A stretch of 64,000 nucleotides of DNA from Watersipora subatra (lineage: Eukaryota; Bryozoa; Gymnolaemata; Cheilostomatida; Watersiporidae), in contig NC_088717.1 in NCBI RefSeq assembly GCF_963576615.1, positions 55,569,526 to 55,633,525 of the forward strand. The letters run 5' to 3'. Positions within the stretch are counted from its first letter, which is position 1; each line of letters begins with the position of its first letter. Shown piece after piece: positions 13,801 to 24,913 of the stretch. The notes below the pieces were generated by a model that ran no database searches, was not told the DNA's origin, and saw only the letters and a program-made list of their open reading frames with translations. A program made the position numbers and the translations under genes.

Positions 13801-16800
13801 TGGCTAAGGGCTCAGCAGATCACGACTGCATAAAACAGCCTTGAACACACTTCCTTAGCTTCCCTATAACTGTACTTTATTATATTGTGATCTCCACTGA
13901 GTCTATTATCTCTACTAGTATGCTCGACAGACCCTTGCACCGTGAGAGATCATCATGAGTAGTCAGTGCGTGCATAATTAACTTTTTCACTACCAAATTA
14001 ATTTCTTTACAAGTACATAAATATGGTTTCAATAAAACCTAATATTTGTCAGGGGCGAGTAATCGGCATAACTTTTGAACCACATATTCTATAGAAAATG
14101 TTTTGATACCAAATTATTAATCATTAAATTTTACCTTAGCTGGTGCCATGAAAAATGCCACTGAGAAGATTCCAATGCAAGAATGAGAACTAACATTTTT
14201 TGGCCATTTTCGGAAAGACCGTGAGCATGTCTGAGTCGAACGATTTATCAATATTATTAGTTTACAGCATTATTATTACTGATAAAATATGAATAATAAC
14301 TCTCAGTAGCCTTGCTCAATAATAATCACCCAAATTTCATAGACTAAAATTAGTAAAAATTCGTAGCTGTAATACGTTTAGCAAAGTTCATTTGAGCAGA
14401 TTACATCCAACCTCTAACAATTAGTTGAAAAAGCTTACGCAAAAAAGTTCCTATTATTAGAAAATGTTTATTTAAAGGTTGACGAAATTTACAGCCATCA
14501 CAAAAATTTCATAGGTTGGAATCCCGTTCCAAAGTGGCTCAAATGGGACGTAGTTGAACACGATGGCTTCCGTTTACACTTTCATGCAATCTCATTCGTC
14601 GAAATATTCTCCAAAATATACTTCACGCATTCAGTAAAACCATGTCTATTGTTCTTACACGCTTATTTCATCGTCATTGTAATTCTGTCACTTTGAGCAC
14701 TGATGTTTAAAAACCTAACGTAAAAATTCCTTTAATTCTTAACCTTAGCTCGAAGGAGTGCATATCCTCTGATAAATGCAACAAACTTGTTGGTTACCTG
14801 TGATAGTCCAAAAATGCTGCAGAAATTGTTCGCACTATTTAACAGGAAGTGTTGGTCACATGATCAGATTACGACTAGATGATTAGACCAAACTGAAGCA
14901 AAACTGTAAAGTAGCGAGCATCTATATTTGATAAAGGCTTTCCGGTAAAACCCAAAGTGTTTGTTATAAACTAGTGCTTCGAAACGTTTTATATTGAGCC
15001 TTTTATTGGTCTTTAATTTCACTGATAACATCATGTGTCAAAACAATAACCACAATGTTTGAATACGTCATCGAAATAAAGAGATTCCACACTACGACGG
15101 TTTTGTGATGGATGCAATTAACTGTTCGTTTTTAAGCTTTCAAGAGCTTGCAATCACATTTCCACATATTTTGCACCTACAACACAGCAGAGTAAGACAT
15201 GGTGAACCTTTTGATACCAAATAACTGTAATGTGAATTTTGTTGCAAGTAAACCTTTAAAGAATTGGATATGCCATGCATCAGTCAATTCCGTATTATAT
15301 TGTAAAATTATTTCTGTAGCACTGCTGCAAGTCGATGATTTGCCCAACTACTGATTTATAATTCTCCGATGCTTACTCGCCTCTGGAGCAGATTCACAGA
15401 AAAATGTTGCAGTTTTGCAATCCGCAAGTTCTGGTTTACCAGGTTACATAGAGATTTAAATTCATGTTGGAGTTTAGTGTTAAGTAGGAAATTCAAACAT
15501 CGCTTAAACAGATAATCAATTTTTATGTTCAAAATTTCATTATTAGTCCAAGGTCATGTTTGCTAATGACCCACAAAGGTCTGCACCGGTTCCGGTCTAG
15601 CAGTGCGATAGATTCCTAAGCTCTGTCAGCCATGTAAAATTACTACAGTTAATAGTGAATTTGTGTAAAACTATGCATAAGCAATAAATACCAACCTGAA
15701 ATCTCTCAACCAAAGGAAGCAGGGCAGTACCCGAGAGTCCCTTACTTCTGTTGTCACCCTTAGCTGACTGCCAGAGGTTCCATAGCAACAAGGCGACATC
15801 AAGGACATCCGTGATAGAGCCGCGCTGCACACTCAGCTCGCAGTAAAGTGACAGGGCTTTCCTCTGGTCATCCAGTGGCACAGCTGGACGCGATGAAGAC
15901 TGTATGACTTCCCTGAAGTAAACAGCGTAAAGTTCTCACACTGATTGAACGACGTATTGAATAATATTCAATATTTAATATATTTAATAATATTGAATAT
16001 TAAATATTCAATATGAATATGAATACAATATGAATACAATATGAATAATATTCAATATTTAATAATATTCAATATTAAATATTCAATACAGTATATTGAA
16101 TAATAAAGACAGCCCGTAACTTTGACAGCAAGACTTTGCTTCGTGCAGTATTTCTCTAATACGTACATCCACAAATAAACACGTGTTAACCTTCCATAGC
16201 ACTCTGTATACGCTGTCTAATTAAATGATGCAACCATGAACTTATAGAAAGACAGGACTAGAGAAATAGGAGATGTGAGCAAATGTTTAAGAGCAAATAT
16301 TTAATTTATACTCGCGTATAGAGAGGGTAAGTAAATGACTGTCAATTGAAGCATACGGGCAAGTTTGCAGACATTTGGCACAGAGCGTGTAGTGTTTCTG
16401 GTCATTGCTTGAGAGTCAGTAGATTACAGGACTCAAGGAATGTCTACAGTGTGACCCCATTAATTAGTACTTATAAAAATGTAACTTTAGTGTGCAGGCA
16501 GATCATCTACTGAATTATAATCGAATGAAATGGCTAGAATTGTTGATGATGGTCTTACAAAGCATGACAAGTTGTCAAGCCAATGTAACGCTTTATAAAT
16601 CCTTGAAAAATACAGAAATCCAATGGTTCAAATAACTGTTAAATATAAGTTCACTCACGGTCAGTTAAGATCTTCAGTGACCGCAAGGCTTAAGTTTGCT
16701 CCACCTCCCCAGCCTCAATACTCAGTAGATAGTTTAAAACAAAAGACTTGGCTAACCCAAATAACATTAATAAATATAGAATGTCCGTCTTCCATTCTTT

Positions 16801-19800
16801 AACAGTCTGAACAGAGCAAAATACGCCCACTAGTACAACAACAATAAGCTCTGTATTATTTCAAAGAGAACATGCTACAGGCTCCATATCATTAGCAGGA
16901 TTTTCAGTGTTACTTTGTAACCCCAAGTTTGCTAAACCATATTTAGAGACAAACATGAGTGTTTATCAGCAGTGATAAACAAGCACTTACCCAGTGATGA
17001 CAGTACGTAGGAACTTGATGCATCTGTTGACAATATCGTACCAGAGTTTGGATACTTGAGACTCATCAAATAAGCTTGCGTTTGGCAGCATCCTGCAAGG
17101 CAGCGGTAGTGAACAACATAAAATTTCTTTACTATCAAAGCTTTATAACTGAACCTCAAGTCTTGAATGTCTTGAGTTAGCGCTTAATTTGAAGTGAAGG
17201 TTGTCCAACTAAATGACTTGACAAGGCTTAATTATTAACATGGAGGCAATTTTTAAGTTGATTCCTAGCAGTCAGTGCGGAGATGCTGTAAAATTATTAG
17301 CTAAAACCTTCGATGAACAATATTTCATAGCTTGATTTTTTTACTCAGTATGTTCAAACTTTATATATGAATGACGTATCTGAAGTTTCCAATAAACAGC
17401 GTGAAATTCTAGCAAATATTTCGCTCACCCCTTGAAATAATTTTTAATATACAACATTTAAAGATTGTTTAAATCGTAGTTTCAACCGTAAAAAAAGCCT
17501 TAGATAAAAAGTGCAAGTTTCACTTTCTCTCCAAAGCTGCAATGTTTCACTTTCACTCCAAAGCTGCAATGTTTCACTTTCACTCCAAAGCTGCAATGTT
17601 TCACTTTCACTCCAAAGCTGCAATGTTTCATTTTCACTCCAAAGCTGCAATGTTTCTCTTTCACTCCAAAGCTGAAATGTTTCACTTTCACTCCAAAGTT
17701 GCAATGTTTCACTTTCACTCCAAAGCTGCAATGTTTCACTTTCACTCCAAAGCTACGATGTTTCACTTTCACTCCAACACTGCAATGTTTCATTTTCACC
17801 CCAAAGCTGCAATGATTCACTTTCACTCCAAAGCTGCAATGTTTCACTTTCACTCCAAAGCTGCAATGTTTCATTTTCACTCCAAAGCTGCAATGTTTCT
17901 CTTTCACTCCAAAGCTGAAATGTTTCACTTTCACTCCAAAGTTGCAATGTTTCACTTTCACTCCAAAGCTGCAATGTTTCCCTTTCACTCCAAAGCTGCA
18001 ATGTTTCACTTTTACTCCAAAACCGTAATGTTTCATGAAATTTGACCATAGCATGCAGCAAAAGGAAGTTACTTCAACGTATCAGCAAATATTTGCTCAA
18101 ATTCTACATGCTGGAAAATTCACGTGCCGAGGTGACCATAAGTAGCGGTTTCACCGAGGAAGTTATGGCATATGAAGCTGACATGACGACTCATCTCTCA
18201 CCTCATAGCCTCAGTAGTCTCCTGTAAGAGGTCACAGCAGAGGTCAGTGTCCTCACCAGACCTCCAGGTTCTCCTCAGAAAGGCAAAAGCAAAGCTGAGG
18301 GCAGTCCTAGAGCAGACGTTGGCCAAACCCTGTTTCATGGCCTCTTCCGGGGACTGTTGACTAAAATCACCATATTTTATCATCTATAAACTGAAACTAA
18401 AATAGTTTGCATCAATGTCTACCTAGTTACTCTATCTGTAACGATTTACGAACATCTAGAGATCAAGTAAATGTCTTTTCACCTGTTAACTTGAGAGAAA
18501 TTCTCGAAATGGAAAGAAAATCTGCAAAAGAAGACTCTCTATTGGGTAAAAATATCCCACAAAAATGGTCTCTGCTGGTAGACAAAGATGAAATAAAATT
18601 TATTAACTAGAATGAAACGCATAGAATGCGCATTTATAGAGTTAGATGATGGTCTATATATAGACAAGCTTTTCTATCCATGTACATGAGTAACGGTCTT
18701 TTTTTAACCAAGGCATACTTATTGTCTCCAACTGGCATGTGAGTCATATTTTGGTCTATAATATGAGTATTTCTATGGATAATAAAGAGTGATAAAAGTA
18801 ATTGTTTACAAGTGATTAATTGGCACTCTTACATTGTATATGAAATATGATAAACATGGTACGAACTTCATTAGGCATGTTGAGTCTCAATTATACAGTC
18901 TCAAAGGAATTTATCTGAGGCACATCTTGGTGGCTGTATAATAGTTTCATATACATTCTATGACGCCGGACATCAACAACAGGCCACCCTTTCCACTGCA
19001 CAAACCATGCCTCTGACAGCAGATTCTGGTTGCTGTTAGTTTGAACTGGAGCTAACTTATTAATGTTCACATAAAGACAGCAACTGACAGAATTATAATG
19101 CTAAACCCATGACTGGAATAATACAAGCTGATGAGGAAACCAAACCCAACTGCCTGCAACAGAGTAAATGTAAAGCAATACTCACGCCATCTGTGTCACA
19201 AGATTGGCCGCAGTCACGTTGCTCTTATGCTTACGAGTGAAACGCTCACCCCCGACCCGGTGTGACTGTCTAGCTAAGGCTAAGAGATATCGCTCCAGTA
19301 TGATCAACCTCTGTATCAAAGTGGAAGTGGATGGCGTGCTGCGGGCTGCTTCATTGCTCACTTTCTTGTTTTCCTCCACAAGTGAGTCAATTCCTTTATG
19401 CAACTCCTCTAGACCTGAACATAAAGAGTCATCTAATTAAGGTTCAGACTTACGTTTGCTCCTGGTGACATTGGTCTGTCAATAAGCCTTGACATAATCT
19501 TAGCTAGAGGATCATTTTAAAAGTTTAAAAAACTTAAATGTTCAAGATTTGGTGCGTTGGTGAATTTTATCACATTAAGAAATGAAAAATCAATATAATA
19601 ATAAAGTATATCAAATTTATATACTGATAGAAAATAACAAATCAATACACTGATAGGAAATAACAAATCTATATACTGATAGGAAATAACAAATCAATAC
19701 ACTGATAGGAAAGAAAAAGTCAATACACTGATAGGAAATAACAAAACAATACACTGATAGGAAATAACAAATCAATACACTGATAGGAAATAACAAATCA

Positions 19801-21729
19801 ATACACTGATAAAAAATAACAAACAATACACTGATAGGAAATAACAAACAGTACACCGATCAGAAATAATAAATCTATATACTGATAAAAAATAAATCAA
19901 TACACTGATAGGAAATAACAAACAGTACACCGATCAGAAATAATAAATCTATATACTGATAAAAAATAAATCAATACACTGATAGGAAATAACAAACAGT
20001 ACACCGATCAGAAATAATAAATCTATATACTGATAAAAAATAAATCAATACACTGATAGGAAATAACAAACAGTACACCGATCAGAAATAATAAATCTAT
20101 ATACTGATAAAAAATAAATCAATACACTGATAGGAAATAACAAACAGTACACCGATCAAAAATAATAAATCTATATACTGATAAAAAATAACAAATCAAT
20201 ACACTGATAGGAAAGAAAAAATCAATACACTGATAGGAAATAACAAAACAATACACTGATAGGAAATAACAAATCAATACACTGATAGGAAATAACAAAT
20301 CAATACACTGATAAAAAATAACAAACAATACACTGATAGGAAATAACAAACAGTACACCGATCAGAAATAATAAATCTATATACTGATAAAAAATAAATC
20401 AATACACTGATAGGAAATAACAAATCAATACACTGATAGGAAATAACAAATCAATACACTGATAAAAAATAACAAACAATACACTGATAGGAAATAACAA
20501 ACAGTACACCGATCAGAAATAATAAATCAATATACTGATAAAAAACACTGACCAACATTTCTTTTCCAGGTCCAGGAGTTAAGGATATGTTGAGAGGAGT
20601 GGCCATGGTTCTCTCCACAGCGTCCCGTAGCCTTTTCTTCGCCATCTAGCTGCGCACAAGCTGTACAATTACAGCCATTTGCCTGACAAACACCGTTACA
20701 GCACCGGCAGGATAAGGTCCTGAGGCCACAATAGTATTTTCCATTCTCTCCTAACAATGAGAGTAAGAAGTATAGCGACATCTGGTTACGATGACCGGTA
20801 TATGGTGAGCAGTTGCATCATGGGAAGGCTAATGATATTCGCTGAATAGTAAATAGTAGGCCTAATGGATACTTTGTCAAGATGCATTAACTGCAAAAAC
20901 CTGAAGTACGTCGTAAAAGTGTTTAACAGTCGAATTAATCAATGATCCTATAATTAAAAATGGTCAATAATACAGAAACATACATGTTGGTGAACATAAG
21001 TTAACTAGCGTTAACTAGTTAACAGCTAGTGTTAAGTTAATTATGTTTAACTAGCTAAACATCTCCAACAATACAAACAATAATAAAACCATTCATGTAT
21101 CCTACCTTTTTTAGAAATATTCCCTGAACTATTAACAACACCATCATTGGAGGGGGCACAGAGTTCATTGGTCTGAACTAAGTCATTCCACATAAAGCTC
21201 AAACTGACAGGATTGAATATATCCTGCAAAAATATAGCCTAAGGTACAAGATTGCAAAAAGAAAATAGCTAAGAGCGAACAAAGACATATATACAACAAA
21301 ACACACTGGTTTTGAGAGCAAAGGATAAGAGCACCGATATCATAAAAGTGACCTAAAATATCCTTTTAAAATTATTTACAAAAATCATCTTGATTCGCTA
21401 AAAACTAAAGCAAACTTCCTGAGTGTTACGAGAAGTCACACTGTGTAGATTATCAAAGAATCTTTTAGGGCTACCACTTCTTCAAATGTTGTTAACTTAT
21501 GCTATCTCTATACTCTGGAGGAGAGTATATACAAGAAAACCATGATGTTCTGGTGTCGTCATTTCAGCTTACCAAAAACTCAATCAAGCAATAGTGAGCC
21601 GTTTATTCAAAACTTACTTGCAAGTTAACTTTGAGCCATTTACTGTCCAGTCTAGCCTGCCGTCTAAGCTTTAGATCAGTAATAGCTCCAAGTGCTTCCA
21701 TAGTAGTTTTTGCTCCACCATTTAGTTGT
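1801..21729 (-). CDS. HERC2: HERC2 giant HECT E3 ubiquitin ligase, N-terminal part (25 exons, continues past left edge)
   Basis: Exons, 5' to 3' on the minus strand: 21618-21729, 21106-21223, 20553-20645, 19186-19414, 18202-18360, 16991-17092, 15696-15912, 13603-13698, 12738-12884, 12137-12313, 11626-11789, 10932-11071, 10388-10501, 9899-9989, 9154-9331, 8933-9046, 8305-8505, 8043-8168, 7576-7678, 6045-6175, 5061-5212, 4429-4616, 2997-3137, 2345-2530, 1801-1934. All junctions are GT-AG and phases agree, giving 1,195 codons from the ATG at 21701. That ATG lies 14 residues before [10 protein letters not shown], as in human HERC2, which supports this start. Other HERC2 signatures are [90 protein letters not shown] and [12 protein letters not shown]. 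Domains: helical N-terminus (1-415), divergent first RCC1-like domain (about 416-741), helical linker, start of the cytochrome-b5-like domain (1151 onward). The family is a nuclear/cytosolic DNA-damage and centrosome ubiquitin ligase; the HECT domain lies outside the window. Confidence 0.96.
3649..4404. mobile_element. Non-autonomous pogo/Tigger-like (Tc1/mariner) element
   Basis: The right end, read on the minus strand, is TACAGTCATACCTCGACGTA, with TA at 4405-4406. The left end at about 3649 is a decayed version (CCACACACCTCAACATACAA). Inner sequence repeats the same phrase (CCCGACATACGAG at 3672). No transposase is left. It sits in a HERC2 intron with its right end 24 bp from the donor of the exon at 4429-4616. 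Confidence 0.7.
4860..5037. repeat. 12-bp imperfect tandem repeat (AAACATAGATAC)
   Basis: Alternating ACATAGATAC / ATATAGATATAA blocks with a 12-bp period and decayed members. It starts 23 bp into the HERC2 intron that follows the exon at 5061-5212. Open frames here (YIYVCIY..., LYLCLYL...) come from the repeat. Confidence 0.9.
6176..7157. other. HERC2 intron, no feature seen
   Basis: AT-rich intronic sequence between the HERC2 exons at 6045-6175 and 7576-7678. I see no coding exon, repeat array or clear element in this part; the MITE copies begin after 7158. Confidence 0.6.
7158..7460. mobile_element. Decayed copies of a GTAAAACC MITE family with AT-rich expansion
   Basis: The stretch holds outward and inward copies of a phrase like GTAAAACCTTTATTTGAATG (7289 and 7430 region) and its reverse GCATTCAAATAAAGGCTTTA (7244 region), around an (AT)n tract. 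The arms at 7244-7263 and 7288-7307 can pair as a hairpin. Related copies lie at 42,930-43,100 and 57,824-57,920. No coding capacity. Confidence 0.6.
10111..10387. repeat. 50-bp tandem repeat flush with HERC2 exon 13 donor
   Basis: Units start at 10111, 10161, 10211, 10261, 10311 and 10361 (AACTAAGAGTAAGATAAGAC...), exact period 50. The last partial unit ends at the donor of the exon at 10388-10501. Read on the minus strand, each full unit contains a donor-like CTGTAAGTTGTC, a better match to GTRAGT than the real GTTAGT. Confidence 0.95.
11900..12040. repeat. AT-rich palindrome cluster in HERC2 intron
   Basis: Overlapping inverted phrases such as TTTCTAACAATACTATTGTT/AGAAAAT around 11974-12000 and repeated ATACTATATTATTAGTATTG. 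It can fold into hairpins. No coding content. Confidence 0.6.
13926..13985. mobile_element. Fragment of interspersed repeat shared with 55,976-56,040
   Basis: CCGTGAGAGATCATCATGAG followed by TAGTCAGTGCGTGCATAATTA matches, with few differences, the segment at about 55,998-56,036, which is followed by a tRNA-like unit. It lies in the HERC2 intron 13699-15695. The rest of that 2-kb intron is AT-rich with nothing I recognise. Confidence 0.55.
15955..16100. repeat. AATATTGAATATT microsatellite/palindrome in HERC2 intron
   Basis: Interleaved TTCAATATTTAATA and its complement form a low-complexity, self-complementary tract that begins about 45 bp upstream of the acceptor of the exon at 15696-15912. 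Confidence 0.85.
17515..18035. repeat. 27-bp minisatellite with higher-order duplication
   Basis: About 19 units of AATGTTTCACTTTCACTCCA+AAGCTGC, period 27. Because 27 is nine codons, several frames stay open on both strands (MFHFHSKAA..., QLWSESETL...); these are not genes. The same run of variants occurs at 17629 and 17872, 243 bp (nine units) apart, showing a nine-unit block duplication. It lies in the HERC2 intron between the exons at 18202 and 17092. Confidence 0.95.
19610..20546. repeat. 26-bp / 74-bp higher-order satellite reaching the HERC2 exon 3 donor
   Basis: Basic unit CAATACACTGATAGGAAATA+ACAAAT. From about 19,849 a 74-bp higher-order unit (CAGTACACCGATCAGAAATA...) recurs at 19849, 19923, 19997, 20071 and 20145. 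The block at 19,617-19,856 is nearly repeated at 20,119-20,358. The array ends a few bases from the donor of the exon at 20553-20645; the intron's own first bases (GTCAGTGTTTTTTATCAGTA) already resemble the unit (TATCAGTGTATTG). Confidence 0.93.
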
Positions 21730-22509
21730 CTACAAAAAGTATAAACTGTTATATTAACAATGGTATCACAATTTTGTTCGTTTACTTGTGAGAATGTAAC
21801 AACAGAGATTAAAAGAATGTATTAGTATGCAGAATAAAACGAGCAGACCAACACCACTTTGCTCAACACCACAACACACAAATGAGCAAAACTAACTAAG
21901 TGGCTAATTGTAAACAGGCTACAAATCTACGGTATTTTTCGCAGCGACTGTGCACAGAAGCTTTGTGAACCACAGTATATAAGCGACATCGATATGGGTC
22001 TATACTGACGAAATTGACTGAAATTGTAATGCTCCAATGATTAACAATAAAGCAAAAGGTTAAAATCATCAAAATAATTTTTTGTAAAACTTTGTGAGTT
22101 TGTCCAAAAAAGTCGCTAAAAGGCTACATGTGTGCAACTGACCACTACTTCAAATTTAAGAAGTGATTGGCCATATATCTACAATATAGTTGTAACAAAC
22201 ACAAAGGGCGTCTTTCTATGAGAGTTTTAAGAAAGTGCGCGTAAACGTATGCTGATCACTCACAAATCCAATAACGCATTGCAAAAAAATCTATGCAGTA
22301 CATCAAATCCTAATGTTGAGTTAGGCTTGGAGCTTAGATACAAGTCGTTACACAATTCTGAAATTAATCAATAGCCCGCGATTCTAGTCAGTACGAGATT
22401 GGAGCTTTCCTTGCGATAGAAGTTATGGCTTCGCGGTCATACTATAGATTCTAAACTATTTCGTTATGTCAAAGAGGCAATAAAAGCACTAGCTTAACTG
22501 TTTACCCCG

Positions 22510-22630
22510 AGAGCCTTTCGGCAAGGGTTACAGAGATTACGCCTACAAGAGGATTCGGCTACAAGAGGTTACGTCTACACTTCCTGGAGGTTACGTCTAC
22601 AGTTATGGAGATGGAGCATACCATTGATTG
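22510..22630 (+). repeat. Left arm of a 5-kb-spaced inverted repeat
   Basis: Contains GAGATTACGCCTACAAGAGG and further AGGTTACGTCTACA phrases, preceded by TTTCGGCAAGGGTTACA. The same material in reverse complement occurs at 27,630-27,780. Each arm is itself a decayed tandem of about 32 bp. Confidence 0.6.
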
Positions 22631-23739
22631 TTGAAGAAAAATGTAAAAAAAAATGGTAAAAAATAATGCAATAATAATGTTTTCACTTAACATTGATTGA
22701 AAAATATACTACCGATTAAAGTGATTTATCAATCAGAACGAAAATCGTGGAAGTGTAAAATAAAAACAATTTATTCTTTCCTTTTTTGGCTTTCTTAACG
22801 ATTACTACCACTGCTACTATTTCTACTGGTGGCTCTTCGGAGCCACAAGAACGCTAAGATGTGTGCTTAAAATCTCAAAGTTTTGGTAGATGCTTTGAAT
22901 TTAATAAAATCATCACCACCTTAAGGTGATAGACTAATAGTACCATTCGTTGTACTACGAATTATTATTTATTGATATTTTGTAATTAATTAATAGTCTG
23001 CAACTAACGGTGGACTAGTATTAATAAGTCGATATATTGGGCATTGATATGTCTGTTTATAGTAACTTAACAGTGAAACGAGTGTGGGTAAATGAATGAG
23101 ACAAATAGGCCTAATATGATTATTTGCGAATAAATAACAAAAAAATAAATAGTTGTTTTATCACTAAATTGTTCCATTCTTCTAGTCACTTTTAATTCTT
23201 ACACATTGCTTTGTTTTAGCTTGCTTTGTAAAACATTGTTTTAGCAATGTCTTATGCATTGCTAATATATACATAGTAGTAGTAATATTATATCTTTTGT
23301 ATAATATACCATATACATAATATATATTTTACATATAATTATGTAGTGGTTTTATTATTTTGTGTTGCAAGCAAGGTTGATTGATCGAAAGGTTGAATCA
23401 TGAGTTAAAACTGTTTGTCTTGGGATGGCTAATTGTGATAAGTAACATTACATTAAAAATTTCAATCCCTGAGCAGTACAATTAGTCTAAAACTGTAAAT
23501 TATGAAAAGCCAACACCGTGTAGCAGGCTGTATGCTACCATTTTCCATGTATGTAGCTTTGTACGCAACATCTAAATTACAAGTCCCAGGTTAGGAATGG
23601 GGCCAATGTCAATATTGGTATATTGATATTGGTCCTGATCAATAAGTCAATATCACCACCCAGAATTTTACTAAAAACATTATGACAAAGTTTAACTCAT
23701 CAGTCTTTCAAAGGTTTCAAAATAATTAATTTCTCATAG

Positions 23740-24190
23740 TTGAAGAAAACTAACTCTGCTTTTTTGTCTATACAAAATCTCAGTGCAGCGTTTTGAGTTC
23801 ACTTTAGTAAAGTAATATCCTTTGTAAGGTAAGGGTCCCAAACCATGCAGCCATACTCAAGACTAGGTCTAACTCGTGAAGTATCAGCTATCTTTCTTAT
23901 CTTTTGATCTACATCTTTCAGAACCATTGTAAGCATGCCGATTAATTGCTCTTCCTCGAATTCAATTTTAAAAATATGTTGATAAAATTTCAGATCATTC
24001 TGCAACTCTACCACAAAATAAGGATTAGAAGTCACACTTTGAAGATGGTGATCACATAAGATGAGAAAGTTATTTGTATCCATTGGCAAAGATGACTTGC
24101 CAATAGAGAGATGGTAATACTTTTGTGGATTAAATTTCATGTGCCAAATTTTGGCTCAAGATTCAAAAGAGCATAAATCTTGTTGCAGCA
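23740..24190 (-). mobile_element. LINE fragment: C-terminal part of a non-LTR reverse transcriptase
   Basis: A minus-strand ORF (23799-24140) reads MKFNPQKYYHLSIGK..., then SLEYGCMVWDPYLTKDITLL. These are the fingers-to-thumb and post-catalytic motifs of non-LTR retrotransposon reverse transcriptases (MKFNPxK; VRPxLEYxxxVWDP). Weak homology continues upstream to about 24,190 across a stop (LQQDLCSFES, then AKIWHMKFN) and downstream (QNAALRFC). It is dead and truncated at both ends. The spacer between HERC2 and this fragment is AT-rich with no gene. Confidence 0.8.
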
Positions 24191-24772
24191 TGGGAGCTTT
24201 GTCTTGTGTAGCCGTTGAGGCTCTGTGTTATCAGCTAAGTTGTCAGTTCATCTTCGGCCACATTCTAGGCACTCGCATAGAGTCCCTTAATACCTCGTCT
24301 CTTAGCCTACCAAGCATCATTTTATGCAATATGTAGCAGGCACAAAAATAGCTCTAGACTCTCTCAACAAGCTGTTTGGGAGTTGTCTGTTAGAGTTTTG
24401 CTGTTGAACACATGACTCCTTTCTTAAAGCTAGTCTAAACAGGTTAAACTAGCTCATACAATGATTAGCAGGGCTTTTGGATCACAAAATATGAACATTT
24501 TAGAATATTATACCTATAACCTAGCTTAGGTTGATTTGTTCTGTATCTTGCAAAAATTATGTGCATTAACCATTAATTCTATGTTATGTACATTAGGACA
24601 ATTTATTTCCAGCATCAAAACTAATTGATAACCTAAATCAGTGAATTCCTAGTTTGTAGATACTTGTAGTTATTTTGTCAAGTCTGGTGCTAGTGAAAAG
24701 TCCTACCTAATTCTACTCCGAAAATTTCATCTAAAATTTACCGAATAAACTGCTATGTTACTGTTTTTATAC

Positions 24773-24913
24773 CTCTCAGAGATATCTTGATGGCTGCTAT
24801 GTGCTCTATTTTGCTCCATCTGAGGTGGTACGTTGTCAATGAGAGGTGCAGCTGTGGCGATCATTCCAGTGACAGGTGACTCTGCCAGAGGTATGGGTAT
24901 ACAATCTTTCTTT
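24773..24913 (-). CDS. Candidate 5' exon of HERC2
   Basis: A minus-strand stretch with acceptor TACTACAG before 24913 and donor GAGAG/GTATAA after 24773. It is open over 46 codons, starts in phase 1 and ends in phase 2. It reads through ESPVTGMIATAAPLIDNVPP and ends in SSHQDISER. The phase-2 end joins exactly to the first HERC2 exon (start 21729), which needs two bases from upstream. If real, HERC2 here starts earlier than the ATG at 21701 and carries an N-terminal extension not present in human HERC2. The residues match nothing I know, so this rests on composition, splice signals and phase only. Confidence 0.4.

Larger units (their letters stand above)
1935..19185. other. Remaining longer HERC2 introns
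   Basis: This entry covers introns over 300 bases not described separately: 1935-2344, 2531-2996, 5213-6044, 7679-8042, 9332-9898, 9990-10110, 10502-10931, 11072-11625, 12885-13602, 13986-15695, 16101-16990 and 18361-19185. They are AT-rich single-copy-looking DNA. I see no further exon with splice signals and conserved residues, no RNA gene and no clear transposon in them. Confidence 0.5.

Noticed and set aside
17500-18061. Long ORFs on both strands (MFHFHSKAA..., QLWSESETL...)
   Set aside because: They come from a 27-bp tandem array whose unit is nine codons long.
20451-20645. ORF beginning [14 protein letters not shown] on minus, looks like a gene start
   Set aside because: The same exon (20553-20645) in another frame gives [13 protein letters not shown], which matches HERC2, and its phases join both neighbours. 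The ATG frame is a shadow.
22829-22846. Histone mRNA-like 3' stem-loop GTGGCTCTTCGGAGCCAC
   Set aside because: The loop is TTCG with a 7-bp stem, not the 6-bp stem/4-base histone consensus, and no histone coding sequence lies upstream.
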